Positions 7,252 through 13,367 of a stretch of 14,474 nucleotides of DNA are shown here, one piece after another. The stretch is from assembly GCA_027009605.1 (NCBI GenBank), contig JALVCY010000184.1, forward strand, positions 1 to 14,474, read 5' to 3'. Every line of letters begins with the position of its first letter. Position 1 is the first letter of the stretch. A program made the position numbers and the translations under genes. A model generated the notes under the pieces. The model was not told the origin of the DNA. It was given only the letters and a program-made list of their open reading frames with translations, and did not search any database. This DNA comes from Saprospiraceae bacterium (GTDB lineage: Bacteria; Bacteroidota; Bacteroidia; Chitinophagales; Saprospiraceae).

Positions 7252-8085
7252 ATGGCAAATTTTACAAAAACTTGGTGGGGTGATGTATTTATCGATGCAC
7301 TAGAACGGGACATGGACGCCGGGAGAATAAGCCGGGGCGGCACTTATGCCCGAACGGGTCGGATATTGGACTTTCAATTGTCAGCTGATGGAAAAATCAC
7401 CGCAACCGTATTGGGAAGAATAAACCCCTATTTTGGTGTTTACGAAGTCCCGGAATACAAAACCACTATTGAAATTAAACCCATTTCCAAAAGTGATTGG
7501 AAAAAAGTAATTAAGCTAATCGGAGAAAAAGCCAGTTTTGTTTCTATGCTGCTCATGAACGAAATGCCAGATCATATTGAAAATGCTTTTTCAGAATTGG
7601 ATTTAAATTTATTACCTAAAAGTAGTGATTTAATTACCCATTGCTCCTGTCCGGATTATGCCAATCCATGCAAACATATCGCCGGTGTTTATTACCTACT
7701 TGCATCTGAACTTGACGACAATCCTTTCTTGATGTTCAAATTACGGGGATTGGAACAAAAAGAATTACAGAAACAACTCGCCAAAACATCATTGGGCAAA
7801 CTCCTTGTATCCGAAATGGAAGAAAAGGAAATCCCAATAAATAAAACCACTTCTTTTCACACGAGACCACAAATAGAGAAAGTCAAAAATATCAACCTAA
7901 AAGAATTTTGGATGGGTCGTCGATTACCGGAGCAGGCAAAAACCACATCTACCATAAATGTGCCCGCCACATTGATAAAAAAACAGGGTGATTATCCACC
8001 ATTTTGGGATAACGACACTTCTTTTATCACCGTAATGGAAGAAATGTATCAGCGGATTCGGACGAAGAATCGGAAAATACTTTGA
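7252..8085 (+). CDS. SWIM zinc-finger protein (YwqB-like partner of SNF2 helicase)
   Basis: This 277-residue cytoplasmic protein has a SWIM zinc finger, HCSCPDYANPCKHIAGVYYLLA, with ligands Cys131, Cys133, Cys140 and His142 (pattern CxC...CxH). The N-terminus (MANFTKTWWGDVFIDALERD, then RGGTYARTGRILDFQL) is typical of the YwqB-like group. The residues before the finger (SFVSMLLMNEMPDHIENAFSELDLNLLP) are also characteristic. After it comes a charged linker and a short C-terminal segment with PPFWDND. SWIM fingers bind DNA or protein partners; here the likely partner is the SNF2 helicase just upstream (4-nt gap, translational coupling probable). I see no truncation. No terminator with a T run follows closely; the next 800 bases are repeats. 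Confidence 0.92.
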   Translation: MANFTKTWWGDVFIDALERDMDAGRISRGGTYARTGRILDFQLSADGKITATVLGRINPYFGVYEVPEYKTTIEIKPISKSDWKKVIKLIGEKASFVSMLLMNEMPDHIENAFSELDLNLLPKSSDLITHCSCPDYANPCKHIAGVYYLLASELDDNPFLMFKLRGLEQKELQKQLAKTSLGKLLVSEMEEKEIPINKTTSFHTRPQIEKVKNINLKEFWMGRRLPEQAKTTSTINVPATLIKKQGDYPPFWDNDTSFITVMEEMYQRIRTKNRKIL

Positions 8086-8178
8086 ACCTAATTTGGGAGA
8101 ACTTTCTTGATGCTGGTGTCTTTAGTAGGGCATTAATTCCTGACAAGGTCGGAGCAAACGAAAGAAAAAAAATAGAAT

Positions 8179-8341
8179 GTAACTGTTTAGGTGCCCCTAT
8201 TTTAAGGCAAAAAATAGGCATTTTTGTGTATGTTGAAGCTACAATTTTTGAAGCGTAGCAGGGCTACGTGAGAAAATTTTAGCAAAAACAGGCGCATAAA
8301 GGGCATTTTTTGACCAAAATAGAGGGTGGCTAAACAGTTAC
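8179..8341. mobile_element. IS66-type non-autonomous element (MITE) with 8-bp target duplication
   Basis: The 163-bp element begins GTAACTGTTTAG and ends CTAAACAGTTAC, a perfect 12-bp terminal inverted repeat. Pairing blocks continue inward (CTATTTT, CAAAAAAT, GCTA-AATTTT) to a central hairpin CGTAGC-AGG-GCTACG, so it is palindromic nearly throughout. AATAGAAT flanks it on both sides (8171-8178 and 8342-8349). GTAA ends and 8-bp duplications are hallmarks of the IS66 family. An uninterrupted version of the flanks exists at 14318-14347, which supports the boundaries. It has no coding capacity; transposase would have to come from elsewhere. Confidence 0.75.
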
Positions 8342-8425
8342 AATAGAATATAAAAATAAAAAAAATCTTAGACAGGGAGTAAAAAAAATGCACGCAAAGG
8401 TGGCATTTAACTCATTGATAATCAA

Positions 8426-8530
8426 CACCTTAGTGGATTCTCAGTGACAACTTCGTGTACTTAGTGGTCAGGCCTTACACTTTTCCTTACCACTAAGGGC
8501 ACTTTAGATAACACTAAGTTTACACTAAGA
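8426..8530. repeat. CTTAGTG/CACTAAG inverted repeat cluster
   Basis: The heptamer CTTAGTG occurs at 8429-8435 and 8460-8466, with a near copy CTTCGTG at 8451-8457. Its complement CACTAAG occurs at 8491-8497, 8512-8518 and 8523-8529. CTTAGTGGT (8460-8468) and ACCACTAAG (8489-8497) form a 9-bp stem with a 20-nt loop. The pattern resembles dispersed non-coding repeats built on CACTAAG-like or CACAGAG-like words that I recall from several bacterial phyla; their function is unknown. Confidence 0.6.
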
Positions 8531-8609
8531 AATACTACAAATTCTTGGCTTTAGGCTGCTAAAATTTGGGCGAGAAATGGTGAACATATAGGCTAACATA
8601 TTATAGAAG

Positions 8610-8660
8610 TTTTCTTTCGTTTACCCTGTGACAAAGTGGACTTCTCGGAGCAGATTCACT
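8610..8660. repeat. 19-nt inverted copy of a dispersed motif plus a loose right end of the palindromic element
   Basis: Bases 8610-8628, read on the minus strand, are CAGGGTAAACGAAAGAAAA, identical to 14312-14330 and similar to the left flank of the small element at 8156-8178. Immediately after, 8636-8658 (GTGGACTTCTCGGAGCAGATTCA) is a right end of the palindromic family without the rest of the element. It lies 12 bases before the left end of copy C, so a truncated copy stands head-to-tail with a full one. Confidence 0.6.
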
Positions 8661-8670
8661 GCACTACCGC

Positions 8671-8849
8671 TGAACTTACCCCGAAAAGTCGGATGTAGTG
8701 GTTTGCTATTGGCTTCACAAAATTTTATTCTGTTTGCACTCTTATTTTAACCCCAACTATCCCCTTGAGAAGGGGACTTAAGGTAAACAGAATAAAATTT
8801 TGTTCCGTGCTTCAATTCTTCGCTAAAGTGACTTTTCGGAGCAGACTCA
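8671..8849. repeat. Compound palindromic intergenic element, copy C
   Basis: The best-formed copy. The inner arms 8717-8735 and 8785-8803 pair perfectly over 19 bp (ACAAAATTTTATTCTGTTT). The core hairpin TCCCCTT-GAG-AAGGGGA is also perfect. The outer arms are TGAACTTACCCCGAAAAGT and, on the minus strand from 8849, TGAGTCTGCTCCGAAAAGT. The dispersed motif at 8870-8906 (CTTTCAATCGGAGCTT, then TCCAATCCCCAC) follows 20 bases later, as it also follows copy B at a greater distance. Confidence 0.88.
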
Positions 8850-8910
8850 ATGTTTATTCCGAACTTTTGCTTTCAATCGGAGCTTAGTCCAATCCCCACC
8901 AAAACTCAAA

Positions 8911-9669
8911 TCACTTATTAGCCTCCAAAAACCCAAGCATAGCCGTCCAATATTCATCAGACCCCACGGTAGTATCCCACAGACAGCTAGCGCCATGAAT
9001 CCCTGCTTTTTGCGATTTGTAGTGAGTCAGATATTGAGCGGGTACATTTACGACCAAATTGGTGACCGTTGCGGTTTCCGATTGTGCCGAAGTTACAAAC
9101 ATGGGCTTGGCGTATCCGGTCAATTCGCTAGTAATATTTTTTCCCGGAAGGTTTTCTCTTGGGCTAAAAGCCGCCACGGCTTTTACTTTTGGATTGTCTT
9201 TTCCCAACAACAAAGCCCAAGAAGAAGAATAAGAGCTACCCAAAATAAATATGGGCTTATTGCCATTCAATGCATACGCCTTATCAATAGCCGCTATAAT
9301 GTCAATTTCCGCATCCAAATAGCTTGTACCCAGACCCGCCACGGCCGCAGCTTTGGCGGTTTCATTGACAACGCCATTGACTTCGTTGCCTGAACGCTGA
9401 TCAATGGCCATGCAATTGTAGCCATTCTCACCAAATTTGACCGCAGTATCTTTGTACTCTCCCCGACTATACCCGGCTTGGTGGCACAATAGGATAAATT
9501 CGCTATTGGCTTCCGCAATATACGTATCCGCCGTAATGGTCAAATCATCTCCGGATTTAAAGGTAATGGTTGATTTTTTTACTGTTTTATCTAGCTCGGG
9601 TGGGACATCATCCTTTTTACATTGAACAAAGAATAACGAAAAGGCTAAAAGAAAGAAGGTCATTTTCAT
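8911..9669 (-). CDS. Alpha/beta-hydrolase lipoprotein (dienelactone-hydrolase-like)
   Basis: The protein has 252 residues. The leader MKMTFFLLAFSLFFVQCKKD carries a lipobox with Cys17, so it should be a lipid-anchored envelope protein. The fold markers are in order: a beta-strand and oxyanion loop (FILLCHQAGYSRGEY, residues 58-72), GYNCMAIDQRSGN (83-95), the nucleophile elbow LGSSYSSSW (Ser146 in G-x-S-x-S), FSPRENLPG, and a late catalytic His in AGIHGASCLW (His225). The acid is not certain; Glu198 in TSAQSE occupies the usual place of the Asp. The reaction is probably ester or lactone hydrolysis; the substrate is unknown. The next gene upstream on the same strand lies 146 nt away across an inverted repeat and a dispersed repeat, so co-transcription is doubtful. 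The coding end overlaps the edge of the dispersed motif at 8870-8906. Confidence 0.85.
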   Translation of the reverse strand: MKMTFFLLAFSLFFVQCKKDDVPPELDKTVKKSTITFKSGDDLTITADTYIAEANSEFILLCHQAGYSRGEYKDTAVKFGENGYNCMAIDQRSGNEVNGVVNETAKAAAVAGLGTSYLDAEIDIIAAIDKAYALNGNKPIFILGSSYSSSWALLLGKDNPKVKAVAAFSPRENLPGKNITSELTGYAKPMFVTSAQSETATVTNLVVNVPAQYLTHYKSQKAGIHGASCLWDTTVGSDEYWTAMLGFLEANK

Positions 9670-9706
9670 GAAAAATAGTTTTTGCTGAGTAATTAGAATG
9701 CGTCAT

Positions 9707-9756
9707 CATAAATCATCCTTTCGCCCTACAAAATGGTACTAAAATGATGATTTATG
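9707..9756. repeat. 11-bp inverted repeat between two minus-strand genes
   Basis: CATAAATCATC (9707-9717) and GATGATTTATG (9746-9756) are exact reverse complements separated by 28 nt. The loop is long and no T run follows on the minus strand, so a classical terminator is doubtful. It lies 38 nt upstream of the hydrolase start and could be an operator or another small mobile-element end. Confidence 0.45.
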
Positions 9757-9760
9757 AGAA

Positions 9761-9836
9761 TCATTTTTAGAATGGTGTAGAAACGTTGTTTGGGGAGTGT
9801 GAAGTATGGTTTTTTCTATTTTTTTACGAAATCCTT
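9761..9836. repeat. Gene-tail plus 3' flank repeat, copy 3 of 3 (attached to its complete gene)
   Basis: Aligns without gaps to 31-106 with 7 mismatches. Here it overlaps the true end of the complete gene at 9816-10703: the minus strand reads DSVWKDFVKK then TAG (9816-9818), followed by about 55 nt of shared 3' flank. The last 27 bases, covering the stop codon and final codons, are identical in all three copies. Confidence 0.85.
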
Positions 9837-10703
9837 CCAGACACTATCATCATTTTGAAGTTTTGCCTTTATCTTGGCTACTGCCTCTTGAACTACCTTA
9901 TAATCTTCTGACAACAACTCATCTAGCCAATCATATAGTTCACTATCATCAACCAATGGAAGTATTACTTGCTGGTAATAGGAAAAAACAATACCCTGAG
10001 CACCATAATGAACATATACCGGCTTCACATCCAATAAAGGCAGTGTTTTAATTATCACGTCTCGCCTTTTGACATTTGCCATCACTTGTTTTAACAAAAT
10101 ATAGAAACTTATTGTCCGCGTCACAACCCTAGGATGCTGCGCTCTATATGCTTCAACCCTACGATGAGCATTATTAACCAAATCAACTAATTCAACTGCA
10201 ACACTATCATTAAAATGAGCAAGTGTCCCCATACACATTAATTCAAATTTTAGTCCACCATAAGACCCAAAAGACTTCATTGCCTTCACCAACCTATCTT
10301 CAATGTTTCTATTTTTTGGCACATGAGCTTCCAGAAACGGTTCAAACTCTGACATATCATAAAGTGAAACCATCTCAAAAAAATATGGATCTGAGTGCTT
10401 TAAAAAGCTGCTTAAAGATGCTCTAATGTCATCTCTTTGATCTTCTGACATACATTCAAAACCATTACGAAACAGCTGGTGAGCGTACTTTCTCCTTATA
10501 TCACACTCCTGAGCAAATTCTAATAGCTTATCCCCATCACTTTTACTAGCTGCGTTAATCATACAAAATTTGCTATACAAATCAATAATTGAACTGGTCA
10601 CTTGATTTGCTTTAGCCTTCAACACAGGTATCGAATCAACTGTCGGCTGAGCCGTTGTCGATGTAATTACCAACAGCAGTAAATACACAATGTAATCTTT
10701 CAT
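9816..10703 (-). CDS. Secreted protein of unknown family
   Basis: This 295-residue protein begins with a clear Sec signal peptide (MKDYIVYLLLLVITSTTAQ, likely cut after the Ala near residue 18). The rest is predicted mostly helical, with charged helices such as LKAKANQVTSSIIDLYSKF, EDRLVKAMKSFGSYGGL and DYKVVQEAVAKIKAKL. No lipobox, membrane segment or catalytic motif stands out, and three or four cysteines are present (CMINA, ECDI, ECMS, MCMG). I recognise no family. Its last codons and 3' flank are repeated at 1-106 and 3489-3594, implying that related genes once lay in this region. An 8-bp A/T hairpin (10710-10729) sits just ahead of the ATG. Confidence 0.75.
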   Translation of the reverse strand: MKDYIVYLLLLVITSTTAQPTVDSIPVLKAKANQVTSSIIDLYSKFCMINAASKSDGDKLLEFAQECDIRRKYAHQLFRNGFECMSEDQRDDIRASLSSFLKHSDPYFFEMVSLYDMSEFEPFLEAHVPKNRNIEDRLVKAMKSFGSYGGLKFELMCMGTLAHFNDSVAVELVDLVNNAHRRVEAYRAQHPRVVTRTISFYILLKQVMANVKRRDVIIKTLPLLDVKPVYVHYGAQGIVFSYYQQVILPLVDDSELYDWLDELLSEDYKVVQEAVAKIKAKLQNDDSVWKDFVKK

Positions 10704-10709
10704 GTTAAA

Positions 10710-10729
10710 AATTTATTGATTAATAAATT
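10710..10729. repeat. A/T hairpin in the 5' leader of the secreted-protein gene
   Basis: AATTTATT (10710-10717) and AATAAATT (10722-10729) pair perfectly with a 4-nt loop. It starts 7 nt upstream of the minus-strand ATG (10701-10703), in the expected ribosome landing zone. It may reflect only A/T composition. Confidence 0.4.
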
Positions 10730-10776
10730 ATTATCCTTTTTCTCCAAACTGCCATTCATTGAATATGCCAATGTAA

Positions 10777-10797
10777 TGGTGAACTTTTCGAATCGGA
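10777..10797. repeat. Decayed right end of the palindromic element
   Basis: GAACTTTTCGAATCGGACTCA matches the family's right end (CTTTTCGGAGCAGACTCA) with a few differences. The following CCGCTACACCG resembles the sequence next to the loose end at 8660-8670. No other arm is nearby, so it is a solo end. Confidence 0.5.
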
Positions 10798-10846
10798 CTC
10801 ACCGCTACACCGTCATACCGCTATACTGAAACTTAAATAACTCCGG

Positions 10847-11665
10847 TCAAAATTTAAACCCGGGCATATCAACACCTTGCACCATCCACTCCCCTTCTTC
10901 CCAAGCCATCTGGCAGATTCCCATCCCTTCATAATGCTCTTTCTCGCCACTACCGGCCAAGATGCCGTCCCACTCTATCCCAAAAACAAAAAACATAGAA
11001 GGACCGCCGGACTTAAACTCCATTGGAGAAAAACCTATTGGAATTATTTTTTGATACTTCGATCGAAATGCTTCGACTTTTTTGAAAATTTCAGATTGGG
11101 GCACCATAATCCGGTCACTACGACAAGGATCTGTTAGCCAAAGACCTTCATATTCCATACTTAGGTCTAAAATATCTTCAATAGCATCTTGCGCATGCAT
11201 TCTGGCAAATTCAGGACCGTCATGACGAAATTCTTCATAGCTATAAGTATGAAAAATAGTCGGAGCCCTATAACTCGACACTTTGTGTTCAAAAAAATCT
11301 TCTACCAAAAAACGATACCATGCCCGCATTGGCAAATACTCCGGATGTACTATAAGCACCTGATGCTCTTCTAACAAGGTCTCGATTTCTTTAACCGATG
11401 CTTCCAAGTCCTCATCCGCAATCGTATCTGCAGGAATAAACTTGGGCTTACCAATAAGCTCATAAATAGGAATCTTTTTGGCCGCTTGAAACTTCGCTTC
11501 TCGTTTTTCTACCAAATCAAGCCATTCTTTGGTTTCCTGTGGGCTTAGCTTGCCACTAGAAAAATGTTGTGCCCCATAATTTAATTCTAAATTTAGAGCT
11601 CTCATCTCATTCTCCAGATTCAATTTTTCATCGGGAGTCAAATAATCATCTTTGGGATTTTTCAT
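10847..11665 (-). CDS. Conserved-looking cytoplasmic protein of unknown function
   Basis: The ATG at 11665 (MKNPKDDYLTPDEKLNLENE) gives 272 residues; a TTG 24 nt upstream is less likely. No signal peptide or membrane segment is seen. The N-terminal about 70 residues are charged and probably helical (ENEMRALNLELNYG, ETKEWLDLVEKREAKFQAA). The rest looks globular: EDLEASVKEIETLLEEHQVL, WYRFLVEDFFEHKV, HAQDAIEDILDLSMEYEGLW, and a C-terminal strand-rich part (FFVFGIEWDGILAGSGEKEHYEGMG) ending PGFKF. I recognise no family and see no catalytic motif. The layout (acidic, single domain, SUKH-like size) is compatible with an immunity-type or scaffold protein, but nothing shows that. It appears to be transcribed alone, with a weak promoter at 11699-11727. 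Confidence 0.75.
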   Translation of the reverse strand: MKNPKDDYLTPDEKLNLENEMRALNLELNYGAQHFSSGKLSPQETKEWLDLVEKREAKFQAAKKIPIYELIGKPKFIPADTIADEDLEASVKEIETLLEEHQVLIVHPEYLPMRAWYRFLVEDFFEHKVSSYRAPTIFHTYSYEEFRHDGPEFARMHAQDAIEDILDLSMEYEGLWLTDPCRSDRIMVPQSEIFKKVEAFRSKYQKIIPIGFSPMEFKSGGPSMFFVFGIEWDGILAGSGEKEHYEGMGICQMAWEEGEWMVQGVDMPGFKF

Positions 11666-11698
11666 CTTGATAGTTTTTTTGTTGCTCAACAGTCATAA

Positions 11699-11727
11699 CA
11701 ATATACTTACTAGGCTAATTGAACAAA
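11699..11727 (-). promoter_or_regulatory. Candidate Bacteroidota promoter for the 272-residue protein gene
   Basis: Read on the minus strand, TTTG (11727-11724) is followed after 18 nt by TATATTG (11705-11699), one T short of the TAnnTTTG consensus. It would start transcription about 25 nt before the ATG at 11665. The fit is imperfect. Confidence 0.35.
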
Positions 11728-11902
11728 CCGGTTTTCTCAAAAAAAAGATTGCCGACAATATAGTTATTTTCTGCTATTCGATGATGCTTTTGGATTGGAA
11801 AATCTGATGGATTATGAAACAACGAATCAATTCCGGGAAGTCTAACTTCGTGGTTGGCTCTTGGTATCACAAAATCTTTTTTTTTGAAGTCTTGTTCAAC
11901 TG

Positions 11903-12079
11903 TTGAGTTTGCTCCGAAAAGTCAGATATTGGAATTTGCTCTTGGCTTCACAAAATTTTATTCTGTTTTCGCTTTTATGGTTAACCCTCTACATCTCCCT
12001 TAGAAAGGGCGACTTACGGTAAACAGAATAAAATTTTGTTCTAGGCTTTAAATCTTGGCTAAGTGGACTTTTCGGAGTA
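11903..12079. repeat. Compound palindromic intergenic element, copy D
   Basis: The inner arms 11950-11968 and 12021-12039 pair perfectly over 19 bp with the same sequence as copy C. The outer arms are TGAGTTTGCTCCGAAAAGT and, on the minus strand, ACTCCGAAAAGT. The core hairpin is CCCTT-AG-AAAGGG. The rightmost bases diverge (GGAGTAAGCG instead of GGAGCAGACTCA), so the end is slightly truncated or was altered where the mini-hairpin array begins. Confidence 0.87.
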
Positions 12080-12112
12080 AGCGTAACGATATAATGATAG
12101 AGCGAGCCAAAC

Positions 12113-12216
12113 GCCAAAGGCAAACGTTGCGAAGCAACAAATTGAACGTCCAAAGGACAAATTGAACAGCCGAAGGACAAATTGAACGCCGAATGCAAAT
12201 TGAACGTCCAAAGGAC
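12113..12216 (+). repeat. Mini-hairpin array with constant 9-nt spacers
   Basis: Six small near-palindromes with three-base loops follow one another: GCCAAAGGC (12113-12121), GTTGCGAAGCAAC (12126-12138), GTCCAAAGGAC (12148-12158), AGCCGAAGGAC (12168-12178, partial stem), GCCGAATGC (12188-12196, weak) and GTCCAAAGGAC (12206-12216). The last four are each preceded by exactly AAATTGAAC. The second contains GCGAAGC, a heptamer known to form an unusually stable DNA mini-hairpin. Spacers are constant and hairpins vary, the reverse of a CRISPR array. Confidence 0.8.
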
Positions 12217-12251
12217 ACCGAACCATTCCCCACCCAACACGTTCTAATCCC

Positions 12252-13367
12252 ATGCCTTATTTTCTCCAATTTCTTCTCATTGGTTTTATCATCAGCACGG
12301 TGATACAATTGATTTATTGGGGAATTATTTTCCGCAAGGTCATCACCCATCACCCCTTACGGGTAAAAAGGAGTTCGTCTTTGCCCGTTTCGGTGATTAT
12401 TTGTGCGAAGAATGAAGCCGCTAATTTACGCAAGTATCTGCCCCCTATTTTGTCGCAAGACTATCCTGACTATGAAGTGATAGTGGTCAATGACCATTCG
12501 ACGGATGATAGCTTGGTTGTCCTTTCGGAAATACAAAAACAACATGCCCGGCTACGCATTATTGACCTTTCGGAAAAAGATGCAGGCTATGTGGGCAAAA
12601 AAAAGGCTTTGAGTGCCGGTATTGCGGAAGCGACGCATGATTGGCTACTGTTGACCGATGCCGACTGCCAACCTGTTTCTAATCAATGGATTAGCGAAAT
12701 GATGGCGACCGCCGACCACCAAAAGGACATTGGTCTGGGCTACTCGCCCTATTTTTATTATGGCGGATTGCTCAATGCATTTGTGCGATATGAAACCTTG
12801 CTGACGGCTTTTCAGTATATAAGTATGGCTTTGATAAAGCAGCCCTACATGGGCGTTGGCAGAAACCTATTATACCGCAAGGATCTATTTTATCAAGCCG
12901 GTGGCTTTGAGAGCCATCTAGAAGTGGCTTCAGGAGATGACGATTTATTTATCTCGGAAGTTGCGACCGGAAACAATACCTTTATCGTGGATACGCCCGA
13001 TGCCGTGGTGTATTCGGCACCCAAAAAGACTTGGTCTTCTTGGCTTGCGCAAAAACAAAGGCATTTAAGTACCGGGAAGCATTATCGCCCTAAAATACAG
13101 ATTTTGCTCGGAATTTTTAGTATCACCCATTTTTTTTATGTGTTTTTTCTTGTTTTGCTACTGATTTTCAACTTTGGCACGGTAGTTGCTATTGTTGGAA
13201 GTGTACTCAGGATATTAATTATTGTCCTAATGTGTACATCATTTAGGAAAAAGTTCCGTGAAGTAAACGATTGGTATTGGATACCGATTTTGGATTTTCT
13301 TTATCCGTTTTACTACATGGCTCTGACTCCTTACTTAATCAGTACCAAAACGAAATCATGGAAGTAA
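12252..13367 (+). CDS. Membrane-bound family 2 glycosyltransferase
   Basis: This 371-residue GT-A fold enzyme transfers a sugar from a nucleotide sugar to an unknown acceptor at the inner membrane. One N-terminal membrane segment (FLLIGFIISTVIQLIYWGII, about 7-27) precedes the catalytic domain: VSVIICAKNEAANL (46-59), VIVVNDHSTDDS (76-87), the metal-binding TDADCQP (135-141), GDDDLFISE (228-236) and QKQRHLSTGKHY (267-278, a QxxRW-like block with His for Trp). Two or three C-terminal membrane segments follow (about 283-330 and 342-362). The stop overlaps the start of the sigma-factor gene by 10 nt, so the two are translationally coupled. The acceptor could be an envelope lipid or polysaccharide. 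Confidence 0.9.
   Translation: MPYFLQFLLIGFIISTVIQLIYWGIIFRKVITHHPLRVKRSSSLPVSVIICAKNEAANLRKYLPPILSQDYPDYEVIVVNDHSTDDSLVVLSEIQKQHARLRIIDLSEKDAGYVGKKKALSAGIAEATHDWLLLTDADCQPVSNQWISEMMATADHQKDIGLGYSPYFYYGGLLNAFVRYETLLTAFQYISMALIKQPYMGVGRNLLYRKDLFYQAGGFESHLEVASGDDDLFISEVATGNNTFIVDTPDAVVYSAPKKTWSSWLAQKQRHLSTGKHYRPKIQILLGIFSITHFFYVFFLVLLLIFNFGTVVAIVGSVLRILIIVLMCTSFRKKFREVNDWYWIPILDFLYPFYYMALTPYLISTKTKSWK

Larger units (their letters stand above)
11690..12251. other. Repeat-rich intergenic region before the glycosyltransferase
   Basis: About 560 bases without a gene. From left to right: the weak promoter above; a decayed fragment resembling the middle of the palindromic family (GGTTGGCTCTTGGTATCACAAAATC, about 11863-11887) followed by CTTGTTCAACTGTT, which recurs near 14248; the full palindromic copy D (11903-12079); and the mini-hairpin array (12113-12216), which ends 35 nt before the ATG. 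Confidence 0.7.

Noticed and set aside
4113..8085. SNF2 helicase as part of a DISARM-like defence system
   Set aside because: No methyltransferase, DUF1998, phospholipase-D or other DISARM component lies nearby, and the SWIM partner points to the YwqA/YwqB type.
8995..9393. 132-codon plus-strand open frame inside the hydrolase gene
   Set aside because: It is antisense to a clearly coding hydrolase with intact motifs and has no features of its own.
12091..12096. TATAAT as a sigma-70 -10 box for the glycosyltransferase gene
   Set aside because: No -35 partner at proper distance, and Bacteroidota use a different -7/-33 pattern.
12113..12216. A short CRISPR array
   Set aside because: The constant parts are only 9 nt, the variable parts are tiny palindromes of 9-13 nt, and no cas genes are present.
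11989..12353. Overlapping minus-strand open frames with repeated peptide words such as FGRSIC and LDVQF
   Set aside because: The repeated peptide simply mirrors the mini-hairpin array and the palindromic copy D; there is no signal, no domain, and the frames run into the glycosyltransferase on the other strand.
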